A stretch of DNA of 64,000 bases from an uncultured Alphaproteobacteria bacterium (GCA_958295695.1 OY282363.1:2918225-2982224); one strand, 5' to 3'. Shown: positions 15,368 to 23,977, counted from the stretch's first letter. Notes: a model not told the origin generated them from the sequence alone. Translations and numbers: made by a program.

Positions 15368-17116
15368 TCAAGCCGGATCGTCCGGGACGGCGAGCCCGAG
15401 CAGGTGCGGCGCCAGATCGGCGACATCGCGGCAGACGATCGCGCCCCGTTCCGCCACGCGGTCGGACACATCGACCGGCAGGCTCGTGTTCGACGCGTCG
15501 GGAATCTGGTTGAGCCGCCCGCCGACCAGGACCGGCGTCGCGAGGCCCCTCGTCCGAAGCTCCGACAGGACCGCGTCCACGAAACGCAGCGCGACGCCGT
15601 TGTAGGTGCTGATGCAGACCAGATCGCAGCGCGACGCCTGGGCGTCGGCCGCGAGGTCGTCCGGGTCGACCGCGACGCCGCCATCGACGACGGCGACCCC
15701 GAGGTCGCGGCACACGATCTCCAACAGCGTCTTGCCGTGCTCGTGCACGTCGCTGGTGGCGATCAGCACCTTGAGGCCGGCCGCGGCGATCGCCGTCCGG
15801 TCGTCCGGCCCGACCGCGGCGAGCCGCCGGGCGGCCATGGCCTCGATCCCGCCCCGGACGGGCGAGACCGAGGCCGGCTCGGCGCCGCCGAACGCCGCTT
15901 CCAGGCGCCGGGCGCCGATCCGCCGCAACGCGAGGAACAGCTCGAACGGGCATCCGGTGTCGTAGCCGCGGTCGGCGAGGCCGGTCAGGACCGCGTCGCG
16001 GAACGCGCGCGCCCCCGCGACGATCCGATCCGCCTCGGCGCGCGCCGCGCCTGTGTCGAGAAGCGGGACATGGCCGCCGCCATGGGCTATGAGGCGGTCG
16101 GCGAAGAGCTGGGCGGCGACGATCTCGCCGATATCGGGAATGCGTTCGTTCTCGGTGACCGGAACCGGGTTGACCGCATGGCCCGTCGGGCGCGCCGTCT
16201 GCCCCAGGATGTCGACCAGGAGGTAGCTCGCGAGGCTGGCGTGGTTCTGGGCGGCGTCGCCGCGATAGGCCGTCGTGGCGCCGTAGACCATGCTGCCGGG
16301 CGCCCGGGCGCCGTCGGCGAGTGCCAGATGGAAGGCCATGCGGCCCACGGGCTCCGAGAAGTGGTGGCCGTAGCAATGGGTCATCGAGGCGCCGACCAGG
16401 GCGTTCACGACATGGCGCTCGATCAGCGCGACGCCCAGGCCGCTCGCGAGGTCCGAGAAGGTCGCCGCGTAGCCGTCGTCCAGGTTGGCGTGGACCAGCA
16501 CCTCGACGGGCTGGGCCGCGATCAGCCCCAGCGCCTTCACGGTCTCGGCGACGCAGGCTATGTCGTCGTCCCAACCGGGCAGGCGGAAGGTGTACATCTG
16601 TCCCAGGTTGCCGATCGCCGTGGAGCCCGCCGCGAGCGCCCAGCAGGCGTTGGCGACGGCGCCGGGGAAGCCGAGCACGAAATCGCCGAAATGGGGCGCG
16701 ACCGGCGCCTCCGCGGTCAGGCCGGCGAAGTCCTCGGGGCCCTCGAGCATCATGCCGGTGCCGCGCGGCCCCTCGCGCCGGAGCTCCAGCGGATAGCCCA
16801 TGGCCCAGTCGAGCGTCATGCCGTAGCGGTCGACCGCCGCGCCCTCGCGGTCGCAGGCCTCCCAGATCTCCCGGCAGGCGCGGCGGCTCCTGGCGGCGTC
16901 GCGGAAGCCGATCTGGGCGTGGCGCATGATCCGGCCCCCGGCCATCGCGCGGCGCTTGAAGTCGGCCTCGCAGCGTTCGCCGACATGGTCCAAGAAGGCC
17001 GAGGGACCGACCCTCCAGTCCCTCGCCAGCGCCCGGCCCTCGGCCAGCAGCTCCGCGCCCGAGGGCAGGTCCGGCTCGGGCAGGATCGCGGCGCGGGCGA
17101 GGGCGTCGGTCGTCAT
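15368..17116 (-). CDS. Cobalamin-binding mutase-like protein of unrecognised subfamily
   Basis: A 582-residue protein in two parts. Residues about 450-582 form a B12-binding Rossmann domain with the signature D456-V-H-E-H-G461 (DxHxxG, the histidine that ligates cobalt), then GGVAVDP, ISTYNG and VLVGGRLNQIPD. Residues about 20-430 form an alpha/beta region that I do not recognise as methylmalonyl-, ethylmalonyl- or isobutyryl-CoA mutase; its barrel-like, Gly-rich strands (IMRHAQIGFRDAARSRRAC; HFGDFVLGFPGA; YGATTAYRGDAAQNHASLA) are only loosely like glutamate-mutase large subunits. A carbon-skeleton rearrangement is therefore an inference. It heads the leftward operon with the Ccr-like gene, and cobalamin synthesis genes lie 15 kb away. 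Confidence 0.75.
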   Translation of the reverse strand: MTTDALARAAILPEPDLPSGAELLAEGRALARDWRVGPSAFLDHVGERCEADFKRRAMAGGRIMRHAQIGFRDAARSRRACREIWEACDREGAAVDRYGMTLDWAMGYPLELRREGPRGTGMMLEGPEDFAGLTAEAPVAPHFGDFVLGFPGAVANACWALAAGSTAIGNLGQMYTFRLPGWDDDIACVAETVKALGLIAAQPVEVLVHANLDDGYAATFSDLASGLGVALIERHVVNALVGASMTHCYGHHFSEPVGRMAFHLALADGARAPGSMVYGATTAYRGDAAQNHASLASYLLVDILGQTARPTGHAVNPVPVTENERIPDIGEIVAAQLFADRLIAHGGGHVPLLDTGAARAEADRIVAGARAFRDAVLTGLADRGYDTGCPFELFLALRRIGARRLEAAFGGAEPASVSPVRGGIEAMAARRLAAVGPDDRTAIAAAGLKVLIATSDVHEHGKTLLEIVCRDLGVAVVDGGVAVDPDDLAADAQASRCDLVCISTYNGVALRFVDAVLSELRTRGLATPVLVGGRLNQIPDASNTSLPVDVSDRVAERGAIVCRDVADLAPHLLGLAVPDDPA

Positions 17117-17184
17117 GGCGGCGCCACTGTGCCCGCCCGCGCCCTCCGGCTCCAGCCCGGATTCCCCGCCGAATCCGCGGTCCG

Positions 17185-17278
17185 TCCCTCGATACGGTCC
17201 CTTCGGGACCTACTCGGGATGAGAGAGACCCACCGACACCCCCGCCCCGGGTAGCGGCGAAACCGCGTATCGAAGGGT
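17185..17278. repeat. Dispersed palindromic intergenic repeat, copy 2 (inverted pair)
   Basis: Two inverted units lie between divergent genes. The left unit reads ccctcgatacgg, then tcccttcggga (itself a hairpin), then cctactcgggatgagag. The right unit reads ccccgggtagcgg, a CGAA linker, then accgcgtatcgaaggg. The ends of one are the reverse complement of the other, as in bacterial interspersed mosaic elements. Confidence 0.65.
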
Positions 17279-17327
17279 GCCGGTCCGGCGTTGAGGCGGG
17301 CGCCGGCCCCGCGCTACACTTCCGGCC

Positions 17328-17882
17328 ATGCTGCGCGAGCGCACCCTGATGCCGGCCGAGGCCCTGCGCCTCGCCGCGCTCGGCGTCCTGGCCGGCCGCG
17401 GGCCGATGGCCTACGCCGCGCTCGCCACCGAGGTGCGCCTGTTCGCCGCGAGCTACGGCGGCTCGCCGGTGGACGTCATGTCGTCGTCCATCGAACTCCT
17501 GCGCTTCGAGGGCCTCATCGAGACCCGCGAGAAGGCGGAGGATCCGGGCGACGCCGTCGTGGCGCTGACCGGCGACGGCGAAATGGAGCTCGGCCGGCTG
17601 CTCCGGGCGCCGGTCAAGGCCGCCGGCGCCCACGCCAGGCTGCTCATGGCGCTCAAGATGCGCTTCCTCCACCTGCTGGACGACGACGACCGGGCGCTCC
17701 AGTCGGACCTCCTGGCCGAGGCGCTGGAGGGCGAGCTCGCGCGCCTGCTCGACCTGCGCCGGCGCATGGCCGGCGAGCACCCGGACTTCCTGGCCTGGCT
17801 CGACCGCGACATCGACCGGGCGAGCGCGGAGCTCCGCTGGTTCGAGGGCGGGACAGCCGGCCGGGACGGGTCCCGGCCTTGA
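17328..17882 (+). CDS. PadR-like winged-helix transcriptional regulator
   Basis: A 184-residue protein. Residues about 8-95 look like a PadR-type winged helix: LMPAEALRLAALGVLAGRGPM, a recognition region around DVMSSSIELLRFEGLIETR, and a wing ending in VALTGDGEMELGRLL. Residues about 100-175 are alpha-helical with heptad-like leucines (FLHLLDDDDRALQSDLLAEAL), resembling the dimerising C-terminal helices of PadR/VirR-like proteins. It would bind DNA as a dimer. It is divergent to the mutase-like gene and may control that operon, which is an inference from position. The stop overlaps a TTG (TTGA) that opens the decayed antitoxin frame downstream. Confidence 0.6.
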   Translation: MLRERTLMPAEALRLAALGVLAGRGPMAYAALATEVRLFAASYGGSPVDVMSSSIELLRFEGLIETREKAEDPGDAVVALTGDGEMELGRLLRAPVKAAGAHARLLMALKMRFLHLLDDDDRALQSDLLAEALEGELARLLDLRRRMAGEHPDFLAWLDRDIDRASAELRWFEGGTAGRDGSRP

Positions 17883-18136
17883 CGGAAGGGCGCCCGGACG
17901 GTCGTCTCGTCATCGAGCCCAAGGCGCGTCCCAGCTACTCACTCGACGAGCTTCCGGCGCGGTGCGACGAGATCGCCCCTTCCGCCGAGGGCCGCGCCTG
18001 GATCGACGCCAAACCGATCGGCAACGAGCTGCTGTGGCGAAGCGGGGCGATATCCTGCTCGCCGGCCCCGCCACCGTACTCGGATGGACCGTACGGCCGG
18101 TTCGAGGGAAGGCGCGCCAGCCGGAAGCGCGGGTGA
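17879..18136 (+). pseudogene. Remnant of a MazE/ChpS-type antitoxin with the beginning of a MazF-type toxin
   Basis: This lies in the 325-base stretch between the PadR-like gene and the class III aminotransferase. One frame reads GRLVIEPKARPSYSLDELPA and ends in WIDAKPIGNELL, the familiar C-terminal half of MazE/PemI-type antitoxins. The N-terminal AbrB DNA-binding half is missing. No stop follows GNELL; the frame runs on through unrelated sequence to 18136. In another frame a GTG at 18034 overlaps that point and opens VAKRGDILL, matching the KRGDI start of MazF/PemK toxins, after which similarity ends. I read this as a decayed mazEF pair. A TTGA overlap with the regulator stop at 17879-17882 could still allow translation of the fragment. 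Nothing else is visible up to the GAGGGAGGAG ribosome site at about 18192. Confidence 0.6.
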
Positions 18137-18207
18137 AAAAGGAGTCGCCTTCCGGCGCCCGTCCGGCGAAACTCCCCGCCGACGGAACACGAGGGAGGAG
18201 CGGGACC

Positions 18208-19608
18208 ATGCTCAGGAACGTGAAGTACGACGCCGAGGAGCTCTGGCGGAAGGACCGCGACCACGTCATCCATCCGTGGACGGACTTCTCCCGGTGGGAC
18301 GAGGTCGGCTCCGACATCATGGCCGAGGCCGACGGCATCCACGTCTACGACAGCCGCGGCAACCGGTTCATCGACGGCATCGGCGGCCTGTGGTGCGTCA
18401 ACATCGGTTACGGCCGCGAGGAGATGGTGGAGGCGATCGCCGACCAGGTCCGGGCGATCCCCTACTACTCGCCGTTCAACCACCTCTCGACGCCGCCGGC
18501 GGGCCTGCTCGGCGCGAAGATCGCCGAGCTCACGCCGGGCGACCTCGACCACATGTTCTTCGGCACCGGCGGGTCGATGGCCAACGACACGGCGATCCGC
18601 TTCGTGCACTTCTACTGGAACAACAAGGGCCGGCCGACCAAGAAGAAGATCGTGAGCCGGATGGACGCCTATCACGGCACGACCTACATGTCGGCGGCGC
18701 TCACCGGCATCGCCTACGACAAGATCGGCTTCGACCAGGCCGACGAGATGGTGGTGCACGTCGCCTGTCCCTATACCTACCGCCGCCCGGACGGCATGAC
18801 CGAGGCCGAGTTCTGCGACTGGCTGGTGGCCGACCTCGAGGCGAAGATCGAGGAGGTCGGCGCGGAGAACATCGGCGCCTTCATCGCCGAGCCCATCATG
18901 GGCGCGGGCGGCGTGATCGTGGCGCCGGAGGGCTACCACAGGCGCATCCGCGAGGTCTGCCGCGCCAACGAGATCCTCTACATCTCCGACGAGGTGGTGA
19001 CGGGCTTCGGCCGCCTGGGCCACTTCTTCGCGTCCGAGCCGGTCTTCGACATCGTCCCGGACATCATCACCTCGGCCAAGGGCATCAGCTCCGGCTACCA
19101 GCCCCTGTCGGCCACGATCGTGTCCCAAGAGATCTACGACGTGCTGTCGACGCCCCAGGCCGAGGGCGCGCTCTTCACCACCGGCTTCACCTACTCCGGC
19201 CATCCGGTGTGCTGCGCCGCCGGCCTCAAGAACATCGAAATCATGGAGCGCGAGGACATCCCGGGCCACGTGCGCAAGGTGGGCCCCTACTTCGAGAAGC
19301 GGCTCGCGGAGCTGGGCGACATGCCGCTGGTCGGCGAGGTGCGCGGCAAGTGCTTCATGCTCTGCGTCGAGAATGTCGCCGACAAGGAGACCAAGGCGCT
19401 CCTGCCGCCGGAGGTCAACGTCGGCGGCCGGATCGCCGACCACGCTCAAGCGAACGGCCTGATCGTGCGGCCGCTGGGCCATCTCAACGTGATCTCGCCG
19501 CCGCTCGTCATGACCGAGGCGCAGATCGACGAGTTCGTCGAGATCCTGCGGGGCGCCATCGCGTCCACCCAGGACGACCTCGTGCGCGAAGGCGTCTGGA
19601 AGGGCTGA
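18208..19608 (+). CDS. Class III PLP-dependent aminotransferase (polyamine / omega-amino acid type)
   Basis: A 466-residue aminotransferase of the ornithine/omega-amino acid class. Evidence includes HPWTDFSRW near 22, DSRGNRFIDGIGGLWCVNIGYG near 48-68, YYSPFNHLSTPPAG, FFGTGGSMANDTAIR (PLP phosphate loop), YHGTTYMSAALTG, ISDEVVTGFGRLG with the PLP-pairing Asp, and the PLP lysine K291 in ITSAKGISSGYQPL. This branch includes putrescine-, spermidine- and taurine:pyruvate aminotransferases. GAGGGAGGAG ten bases upstream fixes the ATG at 18208. A role in polyamine or beta-amine catabolism is likely, and the exact amine is uncertain. Confidence 0.92.
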   Translation: MLRNVKYDAEELWRKDRDHVIHPWTDFSRWDEVGSDIMAEADGIHVYDSRGNRFIDGIGGLWCVNIGYGREEMVEAIADQVRAIPYYSPFNHLSTPPAGLLGAKIAELTPGDLDHMFFGTGGSMANDTAIRFVHFYWNNKGRPTKKKIVSRMDAYHGTTYMSAALTGIAYDKIGFDQADEMVVHVACPYTYRRPDGMTEAEFCDWLVADLEAKIEEVGAENIGAFIAEPIMGAGGVIVAPEGYHRRIREVCRANEILYISDEVVTGFGRLGHFFASEPVFDIVPDIITSAKGISSGYQPLSATIVSQEIYDVLSTPQAEGALFTTGFTYSGHPVCCAAGLKNIEIMEREDIPGHVRKVGPYFEKRLAELGDMPLVGEVRGKCFMLCVENVADKETKALLPPEVNVGGRIADHAQANGLIVRPLGHLNVISPPLVMTEAQIDEFVEILRGAIASTQDDLVREGVWKG

Positions 19609-19627
19609 CCGGCCCGTCGTCCGGCCG

Positions 19628-21196
19628 ATGGAGGCGGCGCGCGCGTTCCTGTTGCTGTGCGCCGTCCTTCCGGCCGGGCCCATGGCCGCCGTCGCGCAGG
19701 ACGGCGATCCCTGGGCCGCGCTGATCCTGGAGGGCCAGGCGCTGTTCCAGGCCGGCGATCCGGCGGCGGCGCTCGAACGGTTCCGTTCGGCGCGCGAGAT
19801 CGTCGAGGACGAGGACCGCGACGGGCGCGACCGGATCGTCACCCTGACCTCGCTGGGCCAGGCCCATGGCGCCATGGGCGATTTTTCGCTCGCCGCCGAA
19901 CAACACGCGCGGTCCCTCGACCTGCGCGTCGAACTCTACGGCGAGCCGTCGCTCGCTGCGGCGACCGGCCTGCGCCATCTGGCCGGGGTGCGCCGGGACC
20001 AGGGGCTGCTCGCGGAGACGTCCACGCTGCTGCGGCGGGCCCTGTCCAACCTGGAGGGGATCGGCAAGGGCGAGAGCGCCGACGCCCGCGCGGCCAAGGC
20101 CGGCCTCGCGTCGGTCCACCACGGCATGGGGCGCTACGCCGACGCCCTGGCGCTCTACGACGAGCTGGTTCCCGCGGCGCGCGGCGGTCCCGCAGACCGG
20201 CTCGTCGGGCTCCTGGCCGGCCTCGCCGCGACCCTCGACGCCGCCGGGCGCCCGACCGAGGCGCTCGAAGCCCTGACCGAGGCCCTCGAAATCGCCAGAC
20301 GCGACCTTCCCGGCCCCCATCCGTCCACGGCGTCGGTGCTCAACAGCCTCGGCGAGCACCTGCGGCGGCGGGGCGATGGCGAAGCGGCCCTGCCGTACTA
20401 CGAGGAAGCGCTGGCCATGCGTCTGGTCCTCCACGGCGAGGGCGACGCGCGCACCGCCCCGATCCTCAACAACATCGGCCTCGCGCTGTTCGATCTCGAC
20501 AGGCTCGACGAGGCGCGGACGCATCTCGACGCCGCCTTCCTGGCGACAGCGTCCGCGTTCGGCGAGCGGCACCAGGCCGTGGCGATCGTTCTGGGCAACC
20601 TCGCCGACGTGATCGAGGCCCAGGGCGCCTTCGGCGCGGCGGTCGAGGCCAACCGTTCCGCGCTCCGGGTGCTGGAGGAGCGCAACGGCCCCGCCCATCC
20701 CGATGTCGCTCGCCTGCGGGCCGGCTACGGCCGCCGCCTCGTCGCGGCGGGCGCGCTGGAGCTCGCGGCGCCGGAGCTCGAAGCCGCGCGAACCGCGCTG
20801 GAGGACGCTTACGGCCCCGTCCACGCCGATGTCGCCCAGGTGGCGGCGAGCCAGGCCGAACTGGCGCGGCTCTCGGGCGACCTGGATCTCGCGCTGGAGC
20901 GCAACGGCGAAGCGCGCGCGATCCTGCGGGCGCTGGGTCTCGACGGCGCCCTCGACTACGCCGACCTGACCGAGGCGCGCGCCGCCATCCACCGGACGAC
21001 CCGCGACCTGGAGCGGGCCACCCTCCTTCTCGCGGAGGCGCTCGCGATCCGGGAGGCGCACTGGGGCGCCGGCGACCCCCGCCTCGCCGGCTCCTTGCGC
21101 GACTACGCCTTCGTCCTGCGCCGCCTGCGCCGCGCCGACGAGGCCGCCGAGATCGAGCGCCGCGCCGCCGCGCTCGCCGGGAGCGCGAACGAATGA
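19628..21196 (+). CDS. Secreted tetratricopeptide-repeat protein
   Basis: A 522-residue protein with an N-terminal signal peptide (hydrophobic run FLLLCAVLPAGPMAAVA, then QDGD) followed by about ten TPR units of the longer, 42-residue kinesin-light-chain type. Repeats have the pattern ALxxxExxLGxxHPxxAxxLNNLG; examples are HPSTASVLNSLGEHLRRRGD and DARTAPILNNIGLALFDLDRLD. Such repeats form a protein-binding superhelix in the periplasm. It starts 19 bases after the aminotransferase, so cotranscription is likely. No catalytic domain is visible and the partner is unknown. Confidence 0.87.
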   Translation: MEAARAFLLLCAVLPAGPMAAVAQDGDPWAALILEGQALFQAGDPAAALERFRSAREIVEDEDRDGRDRIVTLTSLGQAHGAMGDFSLAAEQHARSLDLRVELYGEPSLAAATGLRHLAGVRRDQGLLAETSTLLRRALSNLEGIGKGESADARAAKAGLASVHHGMGRYADALALYDELVPAARGGPADRLVGLLAGLAATLDAAGRPTEALEALTEALEIARRDLPGPHPSTASVLNSLGEHLRRRGDGEAALPYYEEALAMRLVLHGEGDARTAPILNNIGLALFDLDRLDEARTHLDAAFLATASAFGERHQAVAIVLGNLADVIEAQGAFGAAVEANRSALRVLEERNGPAHPDVARLRAGYGRRLVAAGALELAAPELEAARTALEDAYGPVHADVAQVAASQAELARLSGDLDLALERNGEARAILRALGLDGALDYADLTEARAAIHRTTRDLERATLLLAEALAIREAHWGAGDPRLAGSLRDYAFVLRRLRRADEAAEIERRAAALAGSANE

Positions 21197-21200
21197 GACG

Positions 21201-21319
21201 CCCGCCCTTCGGTGCGCGCCCCCGCGGGGCGCCACCCGGGGCGAGGGAGAGGTTGGACCGTTCAACAAACGCCCCTCATCCCGAGTAGCCCCGAGCCTGA
21301 CGAAGGGCATATCGAGGGA
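21201..21319. repeat. Dispersed palindromic intergenic repeat, copy 3 (inverted pair)
   Basis: Between two convergent genes. The left unit runs from cccttcggtgcgcg to ccacccggggcgagggaga. The right unit runs from cccctcatcccgagtagccc through cgaagggcatatcgagggac. The right unit is broadly the inverse of the left. It may act as a bidirectional terminator between the TPR gene and the DUF1028 gene. Confidence 0.62.
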
Positions 21320-21337
21320 CGCCGGGGACGGACTCGC

Positions 21338-22012
21338 TCAGGGGTCGCCGGGGACGCCGTAGCTCGGGACGTCGCGGGGGTCGAGCGCGCGCGCGATGTA
21401 GGCGTCCATCTGCGGGCGGTAGATCTCCCACACGCGGCGCAGCTCGGCGATCGGCGCGTCATGCCAGTCCACGCGCAATTCGCAGATCGGCCAGTCGTGC
21501 TCGTGGCACACCTTGACGCCGGCCGACCTCACGTCGCCTTCCTCGCCGCCCGCGTCGAGACCCGCTTCCACGCTCTTCAGGAGGCGTTCGGCCAGATGGT
21601 CGTCCGCATGGGCCTCGAAGGCCCTCGCCATGGCGGCCGGGACCTCGGGCGTGGCGAGAAGGTTGCCCGCGGCGACGCAGTTGTCGCCCTCGGCGACGTT
21701 GTGGACGCCCAGCGTGCGGGCGCCGGAATGGTGGGCGGTCCGGCCCAGCCGGTCGACGATCGCGAGCTGGCGATAGCCGCCGTGTTCCCTGGCCGAGACC
21801 AGGATCTCCATGGCCTTCCCGGCGCCGAAGCCCCGGCGCAGCAGGTCGAGGCCCATGAGGCCCAGCCCGGGATCGGTGACGTTCTGGCTGGCGACCGCGC
21901 CGACGTGGCCGCGCACCCAGGCGCAGCGCGCGGCGACGGCGGGGCTCGACGAGGTCACGACCACGCCGAACATGGCGGTCCGCGCGCAGCGCGCGGTCAG
22001 CGAGAACGTCAT
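21338..22012 (-). CDS. DUF1028 family protein (Ntn-hydrolase-like)
   Basis: A 224-residue protein of the DUF1028 family. It begins MTFSLTARCARTAMFGVVVT and contains AVAARCAWVRGHVGAVASQN and HHSGARTLGVHNVAEGDNCVAAGNLL, all characteristic. The family is thought to have an Ntn-hydrolase-like fold and often sits beside amidohydrolase or RidA genes; the reaction is unknown. It begins 3 bases after the RidA stop, in the same operon downstream of an HpaB-type monooxygenase, so it may hydrolyse or protect an intermediate of that pathway. Confidence 0.85.
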   Translation of the reverse strand: MTFSLTARCARTAMFGVVVTSSSPAVAARCAWVRGHVGAVASQNVTDPGLGLMGLDLLRRGFGAGKAMEILVSAREHGGYRQLAIVDRLGRTAHHSGARTLGVHNVAEGDNCVAAGNLLATPEVPAAMARAFEAHADDHLAERLLKSVEAGLDAGGEEGDVRSAGVKVCHEHDWPICELRVDWHDAPIAELRRVWEIYRPQMDAYIARALDPRDVPSYGVPGDP

Positions 22013-22015
22013 GGC

Positions 22016-22435
22016 TCAGGCCTCGTCGTCGTCGGGGATCACGGCGTCGACGTCGATCTCCATCAGCATCTCGGGCTTGGCGAGCGCCTGGACCACGAGG
22101 CCCGTCGAGCAGGGGTGGACCCCCTTCAGCCAGCGGCCGACCGTGTTGTAGACCGGCTCGCGATGGCGCGGGTCGGTGAGGTAGACGGTGATCTTGCAGA
22201 TGTGCTCCAGCCTGGCCCCGGCCTCTTCCAGCAGGCGCTTCACGCAGCTCATCGCCATCTCCGCCTGGGCCGCCGGATCGCCCACGCCGTGGAAGCCGCC
22301 GTCGAGATCGAAGCCGGTCTGGCCGCGCATGAAGATGTGGTTTCCGGCGCGCACGACCATGCAGAGGTCGTTGTCGAGCGACTGCTCCGGATACATGTCC
22401 TTCGTGTTGAATGTTCGAAAACGCCGGTGCGCCAT
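22016..22435 (-). CDS. RidA/YjgF family enamine/imine deaminase-like protein
   Basis: A 139-residue single-domain RidA-fold protein. Visible landmarks are the N-terminal strand HIFMRGQTGFDLDGGFHGVG, the helix AQAEMAMSCVKRLLEEAG, and CKITVYLTDPRHREPVYNTV, where RidA proteins have VYLTD and the Arg that binds the substrate carboxylate. The C-terminal EIDVDAVIPD replaces the canonical ExxAxA ending, so it belongs to an Rid subfamily rather than archetypal RidA. Members hydrolyse reactive enamines and imines or act in aromatic and amino acid catabolism. It lies between the HpaB-type monooxygenase and the DUF1028 gene. Confidence 0.88.
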   Translation of the reverse strand: MAHRRFRTFNTKDMYPEQSLDNDLCMVVRAGNHIFMRGQTGFDLDGGFHGVGDPAAQAEMAMSCVKRLLEEAGARLEHICKITVYLTDPRHREPVYNTVGRWLKGVHPCSTGLVVQALAKPEMLMEIDVDAVIPDDDEA

Positions 22436-22531
22436 GGTGCTCCCCCGAATCTGACGACGCGCCGAGCCTACCGCATCGGCCCTCGTCCTCCCACGGCCTC
22501 GCCCGACGCGCGCGCCGCGCCCGCAAGCGCT

Positions 22532-23977
22532 CTAACGCATCGCGTTGTCCGAAAGGCCGGCGGCCTTCTTCACGAACCGCATCGGGCCGTCGAAGTCGAA
22601 GTTGCGGTAGACCGCGGCGAGGTGCGCGAAGGGGGGCGACTGGGCGAAAAGCTGAAAGGTGACCTTGTGGCCCGCGTAGTCGGAGTTCACGAGGTCGCGC
22701 CCGAAAGCCAGGAGCTTGCGCCGGTCCTCGGCCCGCCAGTCGTCGTTGACGTTGTAGAACTTTTCCATCCAGGCCCGCGTGTCGGGCGACAGGAAGGCCG
22801 GACTGTCGGGCGTCACGCAGATCTGGCCGCCGCACAGCTCGCGGGTCAGGTGCATCATGGCCGGGAGCTGGGTGCAGGCCAGGACGCGGCCGGTGTAGAG
22901 CAGCGACTGGTTGGGCATCAGGAAACCGCCGGGGCTCTCCTGGGCGGTCGCGATCGCGCCGGTCAGATGGGCGTTGACGCCTTCTCGGTAGCAGGCGAGC
23001 TGGGCCAGCTTCTCCATCACGGCCTGCTGCCTGTCGAGACCGGTCTGCCTCACGTTGAAGAGCGCGACGCCGATCATCAGGTCGGCCATGTGCATGATGC
23101 GCAGCACGAACATGTAGGCGCTGTAGCGGTGCAGCGTGCCGCGGATGAAGCTCGCCGCCCGGGTGTGGCGGTAGAACAGCACGTTCTCCCAGGGCACCGT
23201 CACGTTGTCGAAGACGAGGAGGGTGTCGACCTCGTCGAAGCCGTTCGAGAGCGGATAGTCGGCCGCGGGCTTCACGCCGGCGAAGCCGTTGCGGCAGATG
23301 TGCTTCAGGCCCCCGGCGTTCATCGGGCAGATGAAGCCCAGGGCGTAGTCCGAGAGCTTGGCGTCTCCCCAGTTGGCGATGGTCGGCTTCACGAAGGCCT
23401 GGTGCGCGTAGGCCGCCGCCGTCTCGTACTTGGCGCCGCGCACGACGATGCCCGCGTCCGTCTCCCTGACCACATGGAGCAGCATGTCGGGGTCCTGGTC
23501 CTGCGGCGCCTTCGACCGGTCGCCCTTGGGGTCGGTGTTGGCCGAGACGTGGAAGATGTCGTTCTTCAGCACATTGTCGATATGGCGGTCGATGTTGGCG
23601 GACCACTGGTTGTCGACTTGGTCCAGGATGTCCTTGCCGTCGGCCAGCGACCACATCTCGCCGACGGTTTCGTCGCCCACCCGTGTGACGACGCCGCCGA
23701 TCTCCTTCATCACCGTCTCGACCCAGTCGCGCTTGGCCCACCAGTCGTCCTGGGTGTGGGGCGGTTGCCAGGCGGTGGCGAAGGCCTCGCCGTCCTTCTC
23801 GAAGGCCATGACGTCCCTGAAGCCGTCCTCGTGCGCCATGTCGTAGATGCGGGCGCGGACGTCGACGATCGGCCTGAAGGACGGGTGGTCGGGCACGCTC
23901 GCCACGCGCTCGCCGTCGATGAAGACCTCGCGGCCGTCGCGCAGGGACTCGCGGTACTGGTCGCCCGTCATCAGCAT
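22532..23977 (-). CDS. HpaB-family 4-hydroxyphenylacetate 3-monooxygenase-like flavin monooxygenase
   Basis: A 481-residue protein of the HpaB/PvcC/TftD family of FADH2-dependent aromatic hydroxylases, normal length. It starts MLMTGDQYRESLRDGREVFIDGERV, the standard family opening, and carries GKDILDQVDNQWSANIDRH, VVRGAKYETAAAYAHQAFV, DVDTLLVFDNVTVPWENVLFYR-type segments and PDTRAWMEKFYNVND near the end. These enzymes need a separate flavin reductase, which is not nearby. It is divergent from a LysR regulator and followed by RidA and DUF1028 genes, together suggesting catabolism of an aromatic or hydroxylated compound. The precise substrate is not predictable. Confidence 0.93.
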   Translation of the reverse strand: MLMTGDQYRESLRDGREVFIDGERVASVPDHPSFRPIVDVRARIYDMAHEDGFRDVMAFEKDGEAFATAWQPPHTQDDWWAKRDWVETVMKEIGGVVTRVGDETVGEMWSLADGKDILDQVDNQWSANIDRHIDNVLKNDIFHVSANTDPKGDRSKAPQDQDPDMLLHVVRETDAGIVVRGAKYETAAAYAHQAFVKPTIANWGDAKLSDYALGFICPMNAGGLKHICRNGFAGVKPAADYPLSNGFDEVDTLLVFDNVTVPWENVLFYRHTRAASFIRGTLHRYSAYMFVLRIMHMADLMIGVALFNVRQTGLDRQQAVMEKLAQLACYREGVNAHLTGAIATAQESPGGFLMPNQSLLYTGRVLACTQLPAMMHLTRELCGGQICVTPDSPAFLSPDTRAWMEKFYNVNDDWRAEDRRKLLAFGRDLVNSDYAGHKVTFQLFAQSPPFAHLAAVYRNFDFDGPMRFVKKAAGLSDNAMR

